A DNA stretch of 64,000 nucleotides from Glandiceps talaboti (lineage: Eukaryota; Hemichordata; Enteropneusta; Spengelidae), in assembly GCF_964340395.1 (NCBI RefSeq), contig NC_135569.1:7987540-8051539 (forward strand), given 5' to 3'. Below, one piece after another: positions 48,426 to 61,269 of this stretch; position 1 is the first letter of the stretch, and each line of letters opens with the position of its first letter. Both the position numbers and the translations under genes were made by a program. Under the pieces are notes generated by a model. The model was not told the origin of the DNA. It saw only the letters and a program-made list of their open reading frames with translations, and ran no database searches.

Positions 48426-49117
48426 TGCAGCTTGACTGTAATCCAATCTTAATGCACCATGCCACCAATACAATTCATTTTATTGTAAAATGTAGTTGCC
48501 TGACTATTGATTTTATATAGATTCATATATCTCATTTAAAATATGGTAGTGTGTGTGTGTGTGTGTGTTTCCATTATTATGAAAAGAGTAAACAATATTA
48601 CTAGAGACTGTTTGTAGCAAACCTACATCTAATTTAAGTTTTATGATGTGTAAAGATGGAGATATACCATGTACAGAATTGATTCCACAAGTGAACACAT
48701 ATTAATCAAAACATAATTTGGCAACTTCAAAGGGGTCACCTCTTATGTATGTGGTATCGAAGAATGGGGTGAAGGATATTAGCCATTACACGCTTTCTTT
48801 CATGGTGGTATTTAGAATTACTTGTTTATCCATGCGTAATTAGCCAATGATATGGAGTGTGCTGTTGTCCTCTAGCGCAAATTTATCCAGAAAATATCAT
48901 TGCGCATGTGTTAACATTTTCCAACGAGTTTATTAGATTTCGTACGAGATATAATTTTATTTTTATCGCCTATAGCTCTTCACATATTATAATTACAGAA
49001 TGCTCATACCTATGTGTGAATAATTGTAATTATTTTGTGAAGACGGTCAAGGGATTGCTTTTTACTTGATTTGCAGAATTGTGAACTTTGTACTTTGGAA
49101 TGATGAGCATGTTCCTC

Positions 49118-49143
49118 ATCGGCCTCCAGGCCACGAGGCCGAT
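49118..49143. other. GC-rich hairpin
   Basis: ATCGGCCT and AGGCCGAT pair around CCAGGCCACG. Outer TTCC and GGAA also pair. AATAAAG follows at about 49149. Function unknown. Confidence 0.5.
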
Positions 49144-49365
49144 CATGGAATAAAGTCTAGATCTACATTAAAGATTTACTTCAACCTCTTCGGCTCGCTT
49201 ATGTTCTACTAACATCAACATATGCCGAACCTTGCTGTTGTTTTTATTGTTACAACACATCACTGTTCCAGTCTCGAGATTATCTTTCAGTCGTTCGTTA
49301 CTAGGGGTTACCTCGTGATATTAATATGAAGTGATGTACTTACAGTTCACCTTGACTTCTTTTAG

Positions 49366-49431
49366 CTGCACCATCACAACCTCATCAGAACGTAGTCTTA
49401 ACGCAGCGTCTTGATTCGTCTGTAAAAGAAG
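49366..49431 (+). CDS. candidate internal exon B (phase 1/1, 66 bp)
   Basis: A strong acceptor TTGACTTCTTTTAG and a donor AAAGAAG|GTATGA bound 66 bp. Only the frame that needs two bases to finish the preceding codon is open (21 codons, APSQPHQNVVLTQRLD onward); the other two have stops. That is exactly the frame left by exon A. Hydrophilic, probably a linker. Unrecognised. Confidence 0.48.
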
Positions 49432-49623
49432 GTATGACAGTGACACATTAAAACTTCAAGAAAGCCTTGTTGATCAAATCATCCGATACATTTTTCGTCT
49501 AGTTGCGTTCTTGCAAATCACGAGGGGATTCCGTGCATACGCGCATGTCATTTGTTGTTATGACACTCTATGGATACAGTTAACTGTACATAAACGTGTA
49601 TCACAGACACCAGGGTCTATGAG

Positions 49624-49797
49624 AGATTATTGTCTTGGAGTATAGCATGGACGTAACATGCAATACGTCACTGAAAGGTGTATCATTCCACTTGCATCAC
49701 ACCAAGTGGGTTGTCAGTGGCCGAGATGTTACACAACATGCCTCTTACCACTGCGGACGGATTCTTGGTTTGATTCAATTTACCTACCACGCTGTAG
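49624..49797 (+). CDS. candidate internal exon C (phase 1/1, 174 bp)
   Basis: It ends at a strong donor GCTGTAG|GTAAGAA. The only acceptor that suits exon B's phase is CTATGAG at 49617-49623, which is weak. The frame has 57 codons, with VTCNTSLKG early and a W then ASYHC later, loosely like the Cys-Trp-Tyr-x-Cys pattern of Ig folds, but the Cys spacing (about 33) is short. Three successive phase-1 donors would suit an extracellular modular protein. Confidence 0.36.
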
Positions 49798-50941
49798 GTA
49801 AGAAGAGCATAGTTTAGTTTGACTTTACCGGAGAAAGCAGGTTTTCACCTAATAAAAAGTTATTTTCTTCCCCTTCTCATTGAGAGACATGTTTCGAACA
49901 AATCACTTCTTCAGTGTCTAACCAGATTTGACAGAATGATCCAAATTTGCTCGTGTTGTTGAGTAAACTGGACGTGTGAAAAGGTTAGCTTCAATGTATG
50001 GAAGTCCAGGTGTCCCAATTATGTACATCTAACTGCCTATCTTCTGTGATAATGTCACTGTAGATTGTTGGGCTGTCGGTTTCTTAATCAAAACTGGAAG
50101 AAAAGAACTTGTGTATCAAAGTATACTTGATATTCAGCTATCAATCAAGACAAGCTTCCTGCTGTATAAACATTCAAATTATCCGACTTGCAACCCTTTG
50201 TTAAATACGTGTCTCTTCGATCCGTAGACATATTACTATGTAATGCGTATATATATATAGTGTTCAAGATTTTTTAAACTCCAGAAATCACACAAGTTAC
50301 GATTCGTACTAAACAACTTTTTGAATTCCGAACAATGAAAAGTAATTTCACATGTCCCATTTGCTAAATTTAAGAAACGTTACCTTCTGGAACTATAAAC
50401 TATTGCAAACAAACAGTGGTTCTCTGCGGTATAAACTCAATGCGTTTACAGTATCTCGTTACTCTCAGCAGCTCTTTCACAGTTTCTACTATTTCAGTTC
50501 CCATGCAAGAAGTTAAATTAGATTGTGGACTCAGGCGTATATTGGTTTACATAACCGTTGCAGTTCTTATTACTAGCACAACTGAATAAACACACAGTGG
50601 TAGGTGATATTTAGAAAATAAGTTTGCATTGGAATTTGCCGCCTGGTCTCAAAAAACGATGCGGCATTATTTAGATTTCTTAATTTGATATATCACTGAC
50701 AAGTGAATTTGATTAAGTTCCAAAACGTTCTTGGCTCTCATCTTGCCGCCAAGGGTTGTTGTGAGGTGTACATAAATAAGTTGGCGTGATCACTTGACAG
50801 ATTACACGAATGCTTTTCATACCTATAATTTCTTATCAATCATAATATATGAAGTCTGTCACTTCTACACAATAGAAAGCGTGCGCAAACATATCTATAT
50901 TGAACAGCGAGTACCTATATTAACACCAACAACGTAACATA

Positions 50942-50974
50942 ATACATACATACATACATACATACATACATACA

Positions 50975-51003
<29 letters not shown>
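50942..51003. repeat. (CATA)n microsatellite
   Basis: About 15 uninterrupted CATA units. Confidence 0.97.
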
Positions 51004-51005
<2 letters not shown>

Positions 51006-51337
51006 TCACAATTAGACTACAATTGTGCTATATGAGTAAAGAAGTCTACTATTATTATCATTGGAATAAACGATAAAAATAAAACCAATAACCTCATTAA
51101 TGTTAATAATGCAGTGAATCCACGACGTCACGTCGATTAGTAGGATCATTATAAGATTAACCTTTTAAGCGCTAATAACAATTGTTTTGTGATATTGCAT
51201 GTACAGGGTATTTAAAGAAAAATTTACTGGATATATTGAACCGTATGTAGTGAAATGTGCAACCAATGGCATAGCATTATATATTTTCTTTCAAAATGTT
51301 TTCTTATATTTCTCCAAGATGACCCAATTTCACCCAC

Positions 51338-51422
51338 CCTCGGTATTACACTTATGAGGACTCTTTGATTTGCAGTGTTCACGGTCTCTAAACAGACCTT
51401 GACATAACGACGCCGACGCCAT
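51338..51422 (-). CDS. candidate initial exon (28 codons, ends in phase 1)
   Basis: On the minus strand TTGGCATGG gives a good start context. The next codons are GC-rich (MASASLCQGLFRDREH, with three Cys in all) and end at ACCGAGG|GTGGGTG, just before an in-frame TGA that would lie in the intron. The alternative frame through the same bases starts only at TTG. The CpG content is high for this window. Unrecognised. Confidence 0.38.
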
Positions 51423-52980
51423 GCCAAGAAAATATTCGGGATTCGAAATTGCCAAGTAGACGTGTGACAGCGAATTGAAAATTGCGTGCAGACGTGATAT
51501 AAGGTGCAATTAAACTTGCCTCCATCGTGGCTATCTGTCAGGAAACTAGTTTCAACAAATAACTTAAAAGCTGTACTAATGAATTAAAGACGGCTGAAAG
51601 CAATAACATTAAGTTAATGAATAAAATGCAATTTTCCTGAAGTGCGAGTTTCTTCATATGATATGCAAGATAGACTAGGCTACCTAGCAACTTATTGTTG
51701 AGTAAGCAGGCCAAGATTATTAGATACACATGTCATGGTGGATAGTCCAAATAAATAATTTTAGTTGCACTTAAAATAATATGAAACCTTTAAAACAGTT
51801 GCTGCTACTTTGTTTAATAAAACGAAAACTCATTCTTTATTAAAGCAATTAAAACAATTTTTAAAAATAAAAGTCAAATGATACCATGATTTTAGAATCC
51901 AATATGGCCGCAGGATACTGTGTTAACTTGTTTGGGAAAATAAAAGACTGGATTTCCTTGGACAAAATGGTGAACCCCAAATGTACTTTTTCATGTGACA
52001 AAACTTGGTGGCTTTTTAAACCTTTGAAAGTGGCCCCTGTGGCGCATTCCAACTTATTATGGACATTGAAGAATACGTACAATACAACGTTCATTGCAGC
52101 AACTAAATGTGGAATTGAGATTTAGGGGAACGGTTAGGATAGATGGGTTACCTAACTCTATTGTACATGTTCAGCTCTTCCGAAATCGTAACCATTTGCA
52201 GGATATGTACATTCAACAGACTAGTTTATCATCAACTCAGCCATCTGGTAGGCTAATATGTTGATTCATTACTAACTACTATGCATACAAATTAACCAAC
52301 ATGAAAGGATTGACCTAAAGCCAATTTCTCGACACCTTTCAACTTATGAACTTTCGATCTGTCCTACTTCACACTGTCTTTGGGTAAACATACGACTCAG
52401 GGTGATCATCAGGGGGTTTATTTTGTATTTTTACGTTGACTAGTGTGTTTGGTCTTTGTTGACAGTAAACATCAGTTGTCCTTCATTTCCTTAATAGGCT
52501 ACATTGTTTTAATTAAACATACCTTACTATCTTGTCAAATGATAAACGTAATTCCTACAGACAATGGATGCAATTATCGTTTTGGAAGTGAAAACATTCT
52601 ACGCTGCAATATTTCAATACCATTTAAATATTATTATTTCGAAATATTTCTATGTAGATTATGTGTTATATACATCATGTAAATCAGACCATATGTTGAG
52701 CTTTCTATGGATGGATGAATGTCCCTGTCAACTGCAGAGAAAGTCGAGTAAGCCATGGGTCTTCATGCTGGCATGCTCCTTTCCTGTTATTCCCTAAGGT
52801 GATTTACATAGGCATACATAGCTATTGTGGTGAGTTAGACTCCATATACTCAGTGCCCTTTGTTCTTCTTTGGCATCATGTGTAGTAAGAATCTGAAATT
52901 CACCCTAAGCGTATGGATATATTGTCTTTGTCAAACTTTAAGAAACCGTTCACTGCAACACCCGAATAAGCAATGTTTAA
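51423..52980. other. no firm gene
   Basis: Frames at 51886-52125 (plus, starting near an ATGGCCGC motif) and 52443-52797 lack splice support. The former resembles the ATGGCCGC-type sequence seen in small transposons. Confidence 0.3.
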
Positions 52981-52983
52981 TTT

Positions 52984-53135
52984 AATTGTATTTCATTTTA
53001 TTTTATTTTATTTTATTTTATCGTATTTTATTGTATTGTGTTTTATTTCATTTTTTTATTTTATTTTATTTTATTTTATTTTATTTTATTTTATTTTATT
53101 TTTTTTATTTTTTTTTATTTTTTTTATTTAGCAAA
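52984..53135. repeat. (TTTTA)n pentanucleotide repeat
   Basis: ATTTT units with a few T-run and GTATT interruptions. Confidence 0.95.
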
Positions 53136-53344
53136 CATGTACGATATTGATTCATACAATAATTATGTATTTTGAATTCAACATCTCACAAACAAGACAG
53201 ATAATAGCACCATTTTGTTACGCCAGACCATAGTTTCTCAGATGTAGATTATACAATGTGTCTACAGTAAACTCTGTTATTCAACACTCTCTCGGTTTAT
53301 CTTTGAGATATACAATTACGTATATACCGTTCTAGACAAAATGT

Positions 53345-53660
53345 CGTTACTACATATTGATGGTCTGCCACTCTATTTAACTTCATGTTGACTTTATAAA
53401 ATAGGTCATTAAACATTTCTAAATGTTATCATTTGATATTGAATTCTGCACGATCGAGTATTACTGTCGAGTTAAGTAGAATGTAAACTGAGAAACATGA
53501 AACAGTGTGTCGTGCGACTTAATAAATACTAGTGACTAAATTTCTTCATCTGACTCGACTCTGGGTTCGACAAAACTTTGACTAACATAAAACGTGCCAC
53601 ATTGTATCGCCTAGCTTGAGAAAAATCATAGTTATATTGCTACATTTATTTTGCTTGCGG
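53345..53660 (+). repeat. decayed 43-bp minisatellite, locus 3
   Basis: Blocks such as TAAACATTTCTAAATGTTATC, CTTCATCTGACTCGACTC, TTCGACAAAACTTTGACTAA and ATATTGCTACATTTATTTTG are degraded units of the family, in the same orientation as at 2.04 kb. Confidence 0.55.
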
Positions 53661-53845
53661 TAGTATTACCATAGTAGATTATTGCTCTAAATAACTTGTT
53701 CCGATTGGACACTGTTGATTGTAATGTCATAAATTCGTATTCATATATTATACATTATTTGCATAAATTATACTTTATTTGCACTGTAAATGCAATGATC
53801 TCGTAGGTAGGTATCACAAAGAAAGCGCTAGCAGTGAAGTTAAGA

Positions 53846-54110
53846 TGTTTGCATAGCCAGACGATAAAATGTAACAGTGTTGGTATAAACATATTGTCTA
53901 GCCAGACGATACAATGTAGGAGTGCTAGTATAAACATATTGTCTAGCCAGACTATAAAATGTAGGAGTGTTAGTGTAAACATATTGTCTAGCCAGACTAT
54001 AAAATGTGAGAGTGTTAGTATAAACATATTGTCTAGCCAGACTATAAAATGTAGGAGTGTTAGTATAAAATATATTGTATAGTCAGACGATAAAATGAAG
54101 CGATGCTAGT
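53846..54110 (-). repeat. 45-bp minisatellite array, locus 4 (inverted)
   Basis: About six well-conserved 45-bp units, each with ATTGTCTAGCCAGACTATAA then AATGTAGGAGTGTTAGTATAA. The reverse complement matches the 43-bp unit (CTAACA.T.CTACATTTTAT, then TCTGGCT.GACAA). It lies head-on to locus 3, about 190 bp away. The 15-residue periodic frames are artefacts. Confidence 0.85.
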
Positions 54111-55642
54111 TAGATTTTTGTTGCCCAAAACAATGCTCTTTATCGGTTTTCTGGGGTTCAATTGTACATTAGCTACGAGTGTGGATTCATCTACGACCTA
54201 GCCCTTTCTGTCCGTGTATTACTTCTGGCTATACAAACGGCTTCGAACAGAAGACAGCTTTTTCGTTTTAAATTGTTCGGATGTTCTCCACTTAAGATAG
54301 AATTTGATTCCCTACTTATTTACTTACATTAAACTGTAACTTCCATTAAGTGTTCATGTTATAGTAAACTATTGAGTTTGGAAGCTTAAAAATCTTCATG
54401 CTGAAGGCATAATAGAATTGGAATAGGAAAACTTTATATCTAAATACTACGGTATAGAGTTGAAACACATTTAAATTTCAGAATGCATATTCATATTTAA
54501 TGAAAGAAACTTAAACCATTCACAAGATTACAAAATTGCCCAACGAATCGTTTAATTATTACGAACTGTTTCGAATTGTGGCAATTATCAACAAGCAATC
54601 ATTGGTTAAGCTAATTACCCTATTTTATCAGTACGAAAGTTAATTATAATGCCATTTTCATTCGTTGGTTAGTATCTTCTGTCTGGTATCATGTAGGGGA
54701 CTATATATTTGGGTAAGATTTCCTTGCGCATCTTAATGACTTCCAAAATCCAAGAGTGATGGAATGGCCTTTAGAATCGACGTAATTTACGACTTTCTTT
54801 GCTACGTTCACAAGTATATCTAGAATGATCAGAAAACAGTAGAAAAGCCCATAAACACATTTCAGATGCGCATTATATAGGCCAAATCTGGCGACCGTCT
54901 TCTTAAGTAAAAAAGTTTAAAGTTCCCAACTGAAAGAAAAACAAATCCAGATAACAATTCACAGATATTCACCTATGAGGGCGCTTTTCGCGTTACTAGA
55001 GATTGTCATGAACGTAATTTTATATCACCACTGTATTTCATTAATAATTCATGCAAACTGAAGTAACATGATGAGAAACTAAAAAGTATTTCATCTACTT
55101 CAAAATGGTGACCATGTCACGAAATATTCAATAAAGGAAAATGTTTTTATATCTTAGATTATCATCAATTGACTGTGATGGTGGAGAAGTACTAGGTGAT
55201 TGATGGTTTTTACTTAAAATGCCATAAATGGTTGATGTCATTATTGCAGCAAATATATTTTGTCTTTAACGCACCGTTTATTTCACCAGGGACTCCGTCT
55301 ATGCATTTTCATTTCCAGACTACATGACAATAAGATTAACTTTTCTCCTTCGTTAATATTTTCTGCATAGACATATCGAACACACCATTTGCTTCAGAAC
55401 CTCGATAATGTGTAGTGAAATTCAATTCAACGACTGACGTAATGTTAAATACCGTAAGTGGGATTCTGTCACTGGTATTATATCATGCACGAGCCAACAA
55501 AAATATGGAATATATACTCTGGTTGTTGTCATGACACCATGTCTGGTTGTTATTTTGCTGTATTCGAAATATGATTCCAAACGTTCAAAATTGTCATTAC
55601 TTTCCCTGATCATGTTATTCTCTGATAGTTTTCTTCATTAAG

Positions 55643-55732
55643 CCGGAAAAAAACTCATGACCTAAAGGTTTTATCACTACTCGTCGAGCTACTCGTAGTG
55701 ACAAAGGCCCCCTAGGTCACTCGTATTTTTGG
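55643..55732. repeat. hairpin MITE, copy 2
   Basis: The left arm CCGGAAAAAAACTCATGACC and the right arm ending GGTCACTCGTATTTTTGG are inverted, with TTATCACTAC and GTAGTGACAA in the stem. Same family as 14889-14960. Confidence 0.65.
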
Positions 55733-56632
55733 AATACCATCTAAGAGTTCTTTCACGCCATCCGCGAATACCGTATGCAGCTAAGAAGATACTAGTAGCC
55801 TTACTAAACTTCAGAATATTTCCCCAATGACGATTGATTGAGTCAAAATAATACGGTGCTTCAAAACTGAATATGAGTCATGTTCTTAAATCAGCGTCAT
55901 CATCAAGCACCATCACCAAGCATTTTAAACTATTTGAAGTTATAATAATCATCATCTAATATGTACCCTTCTTTTATGATATAAGTTACTTTGGCAAGGT
56001 TGAGAGGGGTTAATAGAAATATGAACATTCCAGTTTCCACATCTTCAAGTAGGGTTTTAAAAATGTTTCAAAAGTCCTTTATTGTAGGCTTTTCAAGTAA
56101 GAGTTTCATCTACAATGACAGCGGTACTATGTATTGGCAAGTCACGCGCATCTACGTAAACAACGTCTTCGGAAGATGTCATCTCCATCTGTCAAGTCAC
56201 TCAATATTACCTAAGATACCGTATCCAGGGAACAGCTTTGGAAGAATACTAATAACCCCAGTAAACCTGCAATTTCTAGGACTTATCCCTGAAAGCATTG
56301 ATAAATGTCCCATGTTAGGGATCGTGTAATGACACCATCAACTTATTTTTAGACAAAATCTACCATATAAAATGGGTTACCTGATTGATTCATTATAGCG
56401 AATACACGTACCTATTTTACCTATAAAGTGAGAAATTATAGAGTTTTGCGCTTTAAAAAGATCATTTATTTCATCAGGTTTTACGAGTGAACGTTCTTGT
56501 CATAGCATCTTTAATAGATTTTTCAATCATTTTTCAATCCTGCTAATTATCCTTCTTGTCATGAGTAAGGATCTGAACACTTTGATACGAGTTCATTTGT
56601 AGAATCAGCACTACGCAACAACCATTTTTTAA

Positions 56633-56765
56633 CTCGTAACCCTACGCCAAAGTGAGTAATTCGCCTTGTGAAAATGGTCAATAAAGAAAGAACTTCTTAT
56701 CTCGTAACACAACGCCAGAGTGAGTAATTCGCCTTATGAAATTGGTCAATAAAGAAAGAACTTTG
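56633..56765. repeat. 68-bp tandem duplication
   Basis: CTCGTAAC...AGTGAGTAATTCGCCTT...TGGTCAATAAAGAAAGAACT occurs twice, starting at 56633 and 56701, with about six differences. Confidence 0.85.
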
Positions 56766-58843
56766 ACGGGGTTTTTGTAGGTTGATCATCCTAACATAAA
56801 AGAACCATCTTTGTTACAACGTAAGCTTACCATTGGAACTACATAAAATGTGTATAATTATGGATGTGGAGGGTGGCGTTCAGAAGATGCATACGTGCAT
56901 TGTGAGACCATATTTATTTTCTTAAAAGAAATATACACACCATGTCCATGAGGTTGTACTTGGTTGCCACGTAACAACAAATATATTCAAACAAGGAGAC
57001 ATTGACTATTGATACCAATTTACCTTACTTTGAATGTCTTCTACACTTTGAATACCTGTTAGAAAATGCTTTGCCTCTTATATTAACTTCAGAGCCAAAA
57101 TGCTCTTACATTCGCGCGATCCCTTTTCGATGACATTGCGTTCACTTTATCAATGGTTGTTGGTTGTATAACGTTTTATCAAATATGACTGCACATGCGC
57201 AGCAAATGTACATGTCCCTTTAATTATGAATAATTTGGAGAGACAAACATTAACCTTAAAGTTTACATGTAAGAGGCTATAACTCAGCATGCGTTAACCT
57301 TTGTAAGCAAAAACTGGAATCAGTGTAACGTTAACTGCAATATGGCGGATGAATATTTAATGTGTCTATTTCTTATTTAAACAGTTGTCATCTGTAAGTC
57401 CTTTTTAGTCAACTTGTATGAACAATGTTAGTTTTACCATAATAAATTATGTAGAGATGAAATTAGTCATCATTAAGCAAATCCTATCTATATGTAAAAG
57501 CTGTCCACAGGACATTAGCAGTATGTTGTATCAATATCGCAGTGTTCGCCACTAGGGGTTTTAGCAGGGCCCAGCATCCTAGGCCTGCTAAATTACTGTG
57601 GACTCTGATTTGATATTCTTTTCACAGTTTTATCTTCCTTGTCCCCATTGCGTTCTCTTCATTCATATTGGTCAATTAAACAGCTGTGTTATGATTTATC
57701 ACAATAATTACTCTCTTAACCACATGATAACTAATGTCATAATGTAGTAGGCAATTTTCATATTAGTTTTATTAATGTTTCCCTAGCTTTGAAGGCCACA
57801 TTGGTTTGTCATCATCTTTTCACATATTGTTAAGAAAACACTGATGCCATAACGTAATATTCACCTATCGCAGTAGAAATGTGCTATAACAGTTCCTTTT
57901 CGTGACTGTATATACACAAAATGTTTCATCATAATATTCAATTTCCACTTATCACTGAACCAAAATTTCATAAATGTTTGCTTTCTCCGCTGTAAAATTG
58001 AACGATTTCACTATCGCTAAATTAAATAACGCTTTTAGGGAAAGCTTTCATTTAAGTGTCAAAAAATCAATACATAGACAAGTTCTGGCGGCGCTCGATG
58101 ACATCGAGTTTGGTATGTACAGTGCTTAACACGGATTAGGTTTACGACTTGTGAAAACAGCAGGCGTTAGATAAACTATCAGTGTTTTACAGGGGATGAT
58201 ATTCAAACACATATATTTTCATTAAATAGTTCTTGGTACACCTTCTACAGTGTACTGTACACTCAGACGGAAGTTTTCAAGAATTGTTGATTTAACAGAC
58301 TGCAAAATCTTATTAAATTCACTTACACACTAATCGAATATTTTCAATTAAAATGTGTACAACTATCAGGGAATGGATATGTTTTATTGGGATTAATCTG
58401 ACGAATGATAACTTTATTAGTACATGCACCTGATATAAACCAAGTTGTGTTTTACTATCATGGTGAATCTGACGAAAGTACCGTGTATCTATATGACAGT
58501 ATTGTGCAATGGCTATATGGCTAGGAATTATACTAAGGCTCTACGTTTAGCAAAGTATGTATACTTGGTGTCTAGTTCAGTTTTCTGCAACACTTTATAA
58601 GCGATTGTGTTTTAAAATATTTCTAGGACTTCAGATGCAAAACGAAATAGGATTAATTATATCACGTGAACACTTGTTCGCTCATTACTGGTGTACTTAA
58701 ATTTCAAATGAATAGAAACGAGCTTCTGTTATCGAAAACAGTCAGTGAACATAGGAACAAAGTGACACGATAATAAACTCCTGCTTCTTCTGTATCAAAT
58801 GTCAGCGGCTAGCTATTAAGATTAGAAAGTATATAGGGCTTAC

Positions 58844-59074
58844 CTCGAAATAGCCAGCCAGACAGACTCACATTTACACTAGTGTCAACTGAACAAAGAT
58901 GCCTGTATCGACAACCTATTTGATAATGTAGTAGCTGTATCAACAGTGCTGTTATACCGATATTCTCTTCGTGTACACATAAAGCAGGCGATTTCATGAG
59001 CACCGTCGTCACCAACACAATCAAAGGAGAGTTCAGTCCGACTGCACTAGTGAGTATTTTACATGTGACAGCCA
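58844..59074 (-). CDS. candidate internal exon (77 codons, phase 1/1)
   Basis: On the minus strand TATTGCCCTCATAG and CGAG|GTAAGCC bound 231 bp, an exact multiple of three, with one open frame throughout. It carries AVTCKILTSAV, then a hydrophobic stretch (LIVLVTTVLM), four Cys and HLCSVDTSVNVSLSGWL. A symmetric phase-1 exon with several Cys would suit an extracellular or membrane protein. No family recognised. At this length an open frame by chance is less likely than for the shorter candidates. Confidence 0.45.
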
Positions 59075-61133
59075 CTATGAGGGCAATACGTCAAAATGTG
59101 CAATACCCGGATGTCCTCTAATATCTCGCCGTCTAAGTTTGTGTCTGTCGATCAAAATGACTCAACAACAGGGTGTTGTAAAATTCTATGAAGTTCTTAA
59201 CATAATGTTATCATTGTACTCAATTGATTTGTTAACTTTGGTGATTGTTATTTTAAAATATGTTGCTATGACCACAAGCCTCTTAATTATATGCTAAAAA
59301 GGGTCTGGGCGTAAATTGGTGACCATTGTTCCTTCAATCACAGATTAAGCTAATCTGAAATATTAGGTTTATATGTTTTGTATATGGTGTCCTGATTGTG
59401 ATGTGATTTGACCTATATATGTCATTGATCCACAAGTGAAGGATGGGAGGATATGCAATTTTACATGATACAACATATATAGTAGATTTGTTGAATAGAA
59501 AAGTATCGACCATGGGAAAGAATCTTATAAAAACATTCAATAGAGAAGGGTATGTATAGAAACATAAACATATTTCTAACGCTAATCCATATATAATTCC
59601 CAGGTGTCCATATAACGAACTTCACGTAATTAATAACGTAAGGCAGTAATAATTGGACGCCTAGCTATTGCTAATACAGCTGTGTTTACATTCACGTGCA
59701 CGTCAGATACTCATTACAAAGTGCCATCCACGTATTCATTCAAATTACTGAGTTTTTGAATAGAACTATTTCTTTCCATCTGCATAAAATTGACGTGTAC
59801 AGATACATGAAGTTTCTAGTTCATTAAGGTAACGACGGTTAGAGCTTCTACGTCATGTTTGCTTACATGAAGCTAGACCAGTAATTGATTTGGTTGCTAT
59901 TTCCTGAGTTTGTCTGCTCTTCACTGTCTACCTAGTTCTTCTTTCGGATGTAAATATTAGTGTACTAAGGAGTCATTTCAAGTGGTGGCGTCTTTTCAAA
60001 CTTTTATATACTGTACAGTGAAGTCTTAAATTTGTTTGATAGGAGACCCGGCTAATAGGGGTTGAAATACTATTGTTCATGAATGCCCCAACAGCTATAA
60101 TAGTTGTATACTTTGTATATTACACAAAACTGCATAAACAGTTCGACTAGGGAAAAATCAATAGGATTGAAAATACTGTTACTTAGCATGTGCTAGCATA
60201 GTGGAAGGACACTTGGCATATACCTCTGTGGTGATATAATGACGCTAAACTGTACCCACATAATTCCTACTTTCCGTATATAATACCACGTTTCAATTGT
60301 CGATTTTTAAATTATGGCCTGGAACTATTTTCACACATTCAGGTTGCGATCTGTATGTAGTGCTGGGGTGTGGGTTCTAACAAACGCTTTACTATGTATA
60401 TAATTAAACGGTAGGTCCACTTACAGAATAGACATACTTTTAAAGAGCTATTGTGTTTTTTCGGTTAGTAGAATTATACAAAACAAATCTCAATGTTAAA
60501 TATTTATATTACTTGAAGGTCTACAGCGGATGTGTAAAAACCTCTTGTGGCATTGCTTGGAAATGTATGTTACATAGCAAGTCTACAATAATATAAGTAC
60601 CTATCATAATGTTATTTAACTATTACATTTTTATTCCAAGCCTTACATTGAATTCAGTTACGTACATACAAACAAATGGTTTGTGCAATTGAAAAGTTTA
60701 AATCTTAAAGCTAAAGTGTAAAATTAAAATGCAAAAAATTAATACATACAAAACAAGCATTAAGCTAAAATTTAGAAATTATGAAAACATATATAAAAAT
60801 TATATAAAAAATTAAAAGTCAAAAATGACAATGGAAAAATGTCTGTAAAAACCCACGCTGCTTACATATTTTTGGTTTTGCTCATTTGCATCCTGTCTTA
60901 CAATAGCTCAAGAACAATGGCAATGTAAATGATTCCCAGAGAACTTAAAAACAGTAGAGAATGTTAATACATTCAAACGCCTGTATAAAACCAACTATTG
61001 CGATGCGCAGCGCATGTAGCCACGCGCTAAGCCGTCCCCTGTATTTTTATTTGTCTTGTTCCTTTAATGTTAGGCCAAAAAGGTAATTGTTTCTAGTCAG
61101 CGCGCGCATCACTTAAATATTGTGTTTGTCCAG
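59075..61133. other. non-coding stretch
   Basis: No supported exon. It presumably contains introns of the gene ending at 61264, if that is real. Confidence 0.35.
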
Positions 61134-61264
61134 CCCATGCACTCTGCAGATCCGTGGGGAAACACAAAATTTACCCGCCCTACTTCAGTGAAGACAACTG
61201 CATAGCCAATGATGAACAAGCACATGACATCTGCCCCACAATGACACTTGCTCTGAAGTACTAA
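61134..61264 (+). CDS. 3'-terminal exon, Cys-containing C-terminus
   Basis: After the acceptor ATTGTGTTTGTCCAG the sequence is open in one frame (two bases then 42 codons) to TAA. AATAAA overlaps the stop at 61264-61269, the expected layout of a compact last exon. The peptide contains CRSVGKHKIYPPYFSEDNC and a third Cys near TMTLALKY at the end. YPP before a Cys loosely recalls cystine-knot cytokines (IL-17, Spaetzle types), but that is only a resemblance. Preceding exons are not identified. The minus strand is open here as well, a shadow. Confidence 0.5.
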
Positions 61265-61269
61265 ATAAA
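61264..61269 (+). promoter_or_regulatory. polyadenylation signal AATAAA
   Basis: Overlaps the last base of the stop codon of the exon at 61134-61264. Confidence 0.45.

Larger units (their letters stand above)
54111..58843. other. long stretch without supported gene
   Basis: A 112-codon plus-strand frame at 55991-56329 has no splice, promoter or domain support. Contents otherwise are the hairpin element at 55.64 kb and the duplication at 56.63 kb. Confidence 0.35.

Noticed and set aside
53755-54082. 90- and 82-codon frames with 15-residue repeats
   Set aside because: Produced by the 45-bp minisatellite.
55991-56329. 112-codon plus-strand frame
   Set aside because: No recognisable domain, weak start context, no splice or polyadenylation support. 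Possible by chance in a window of this size.
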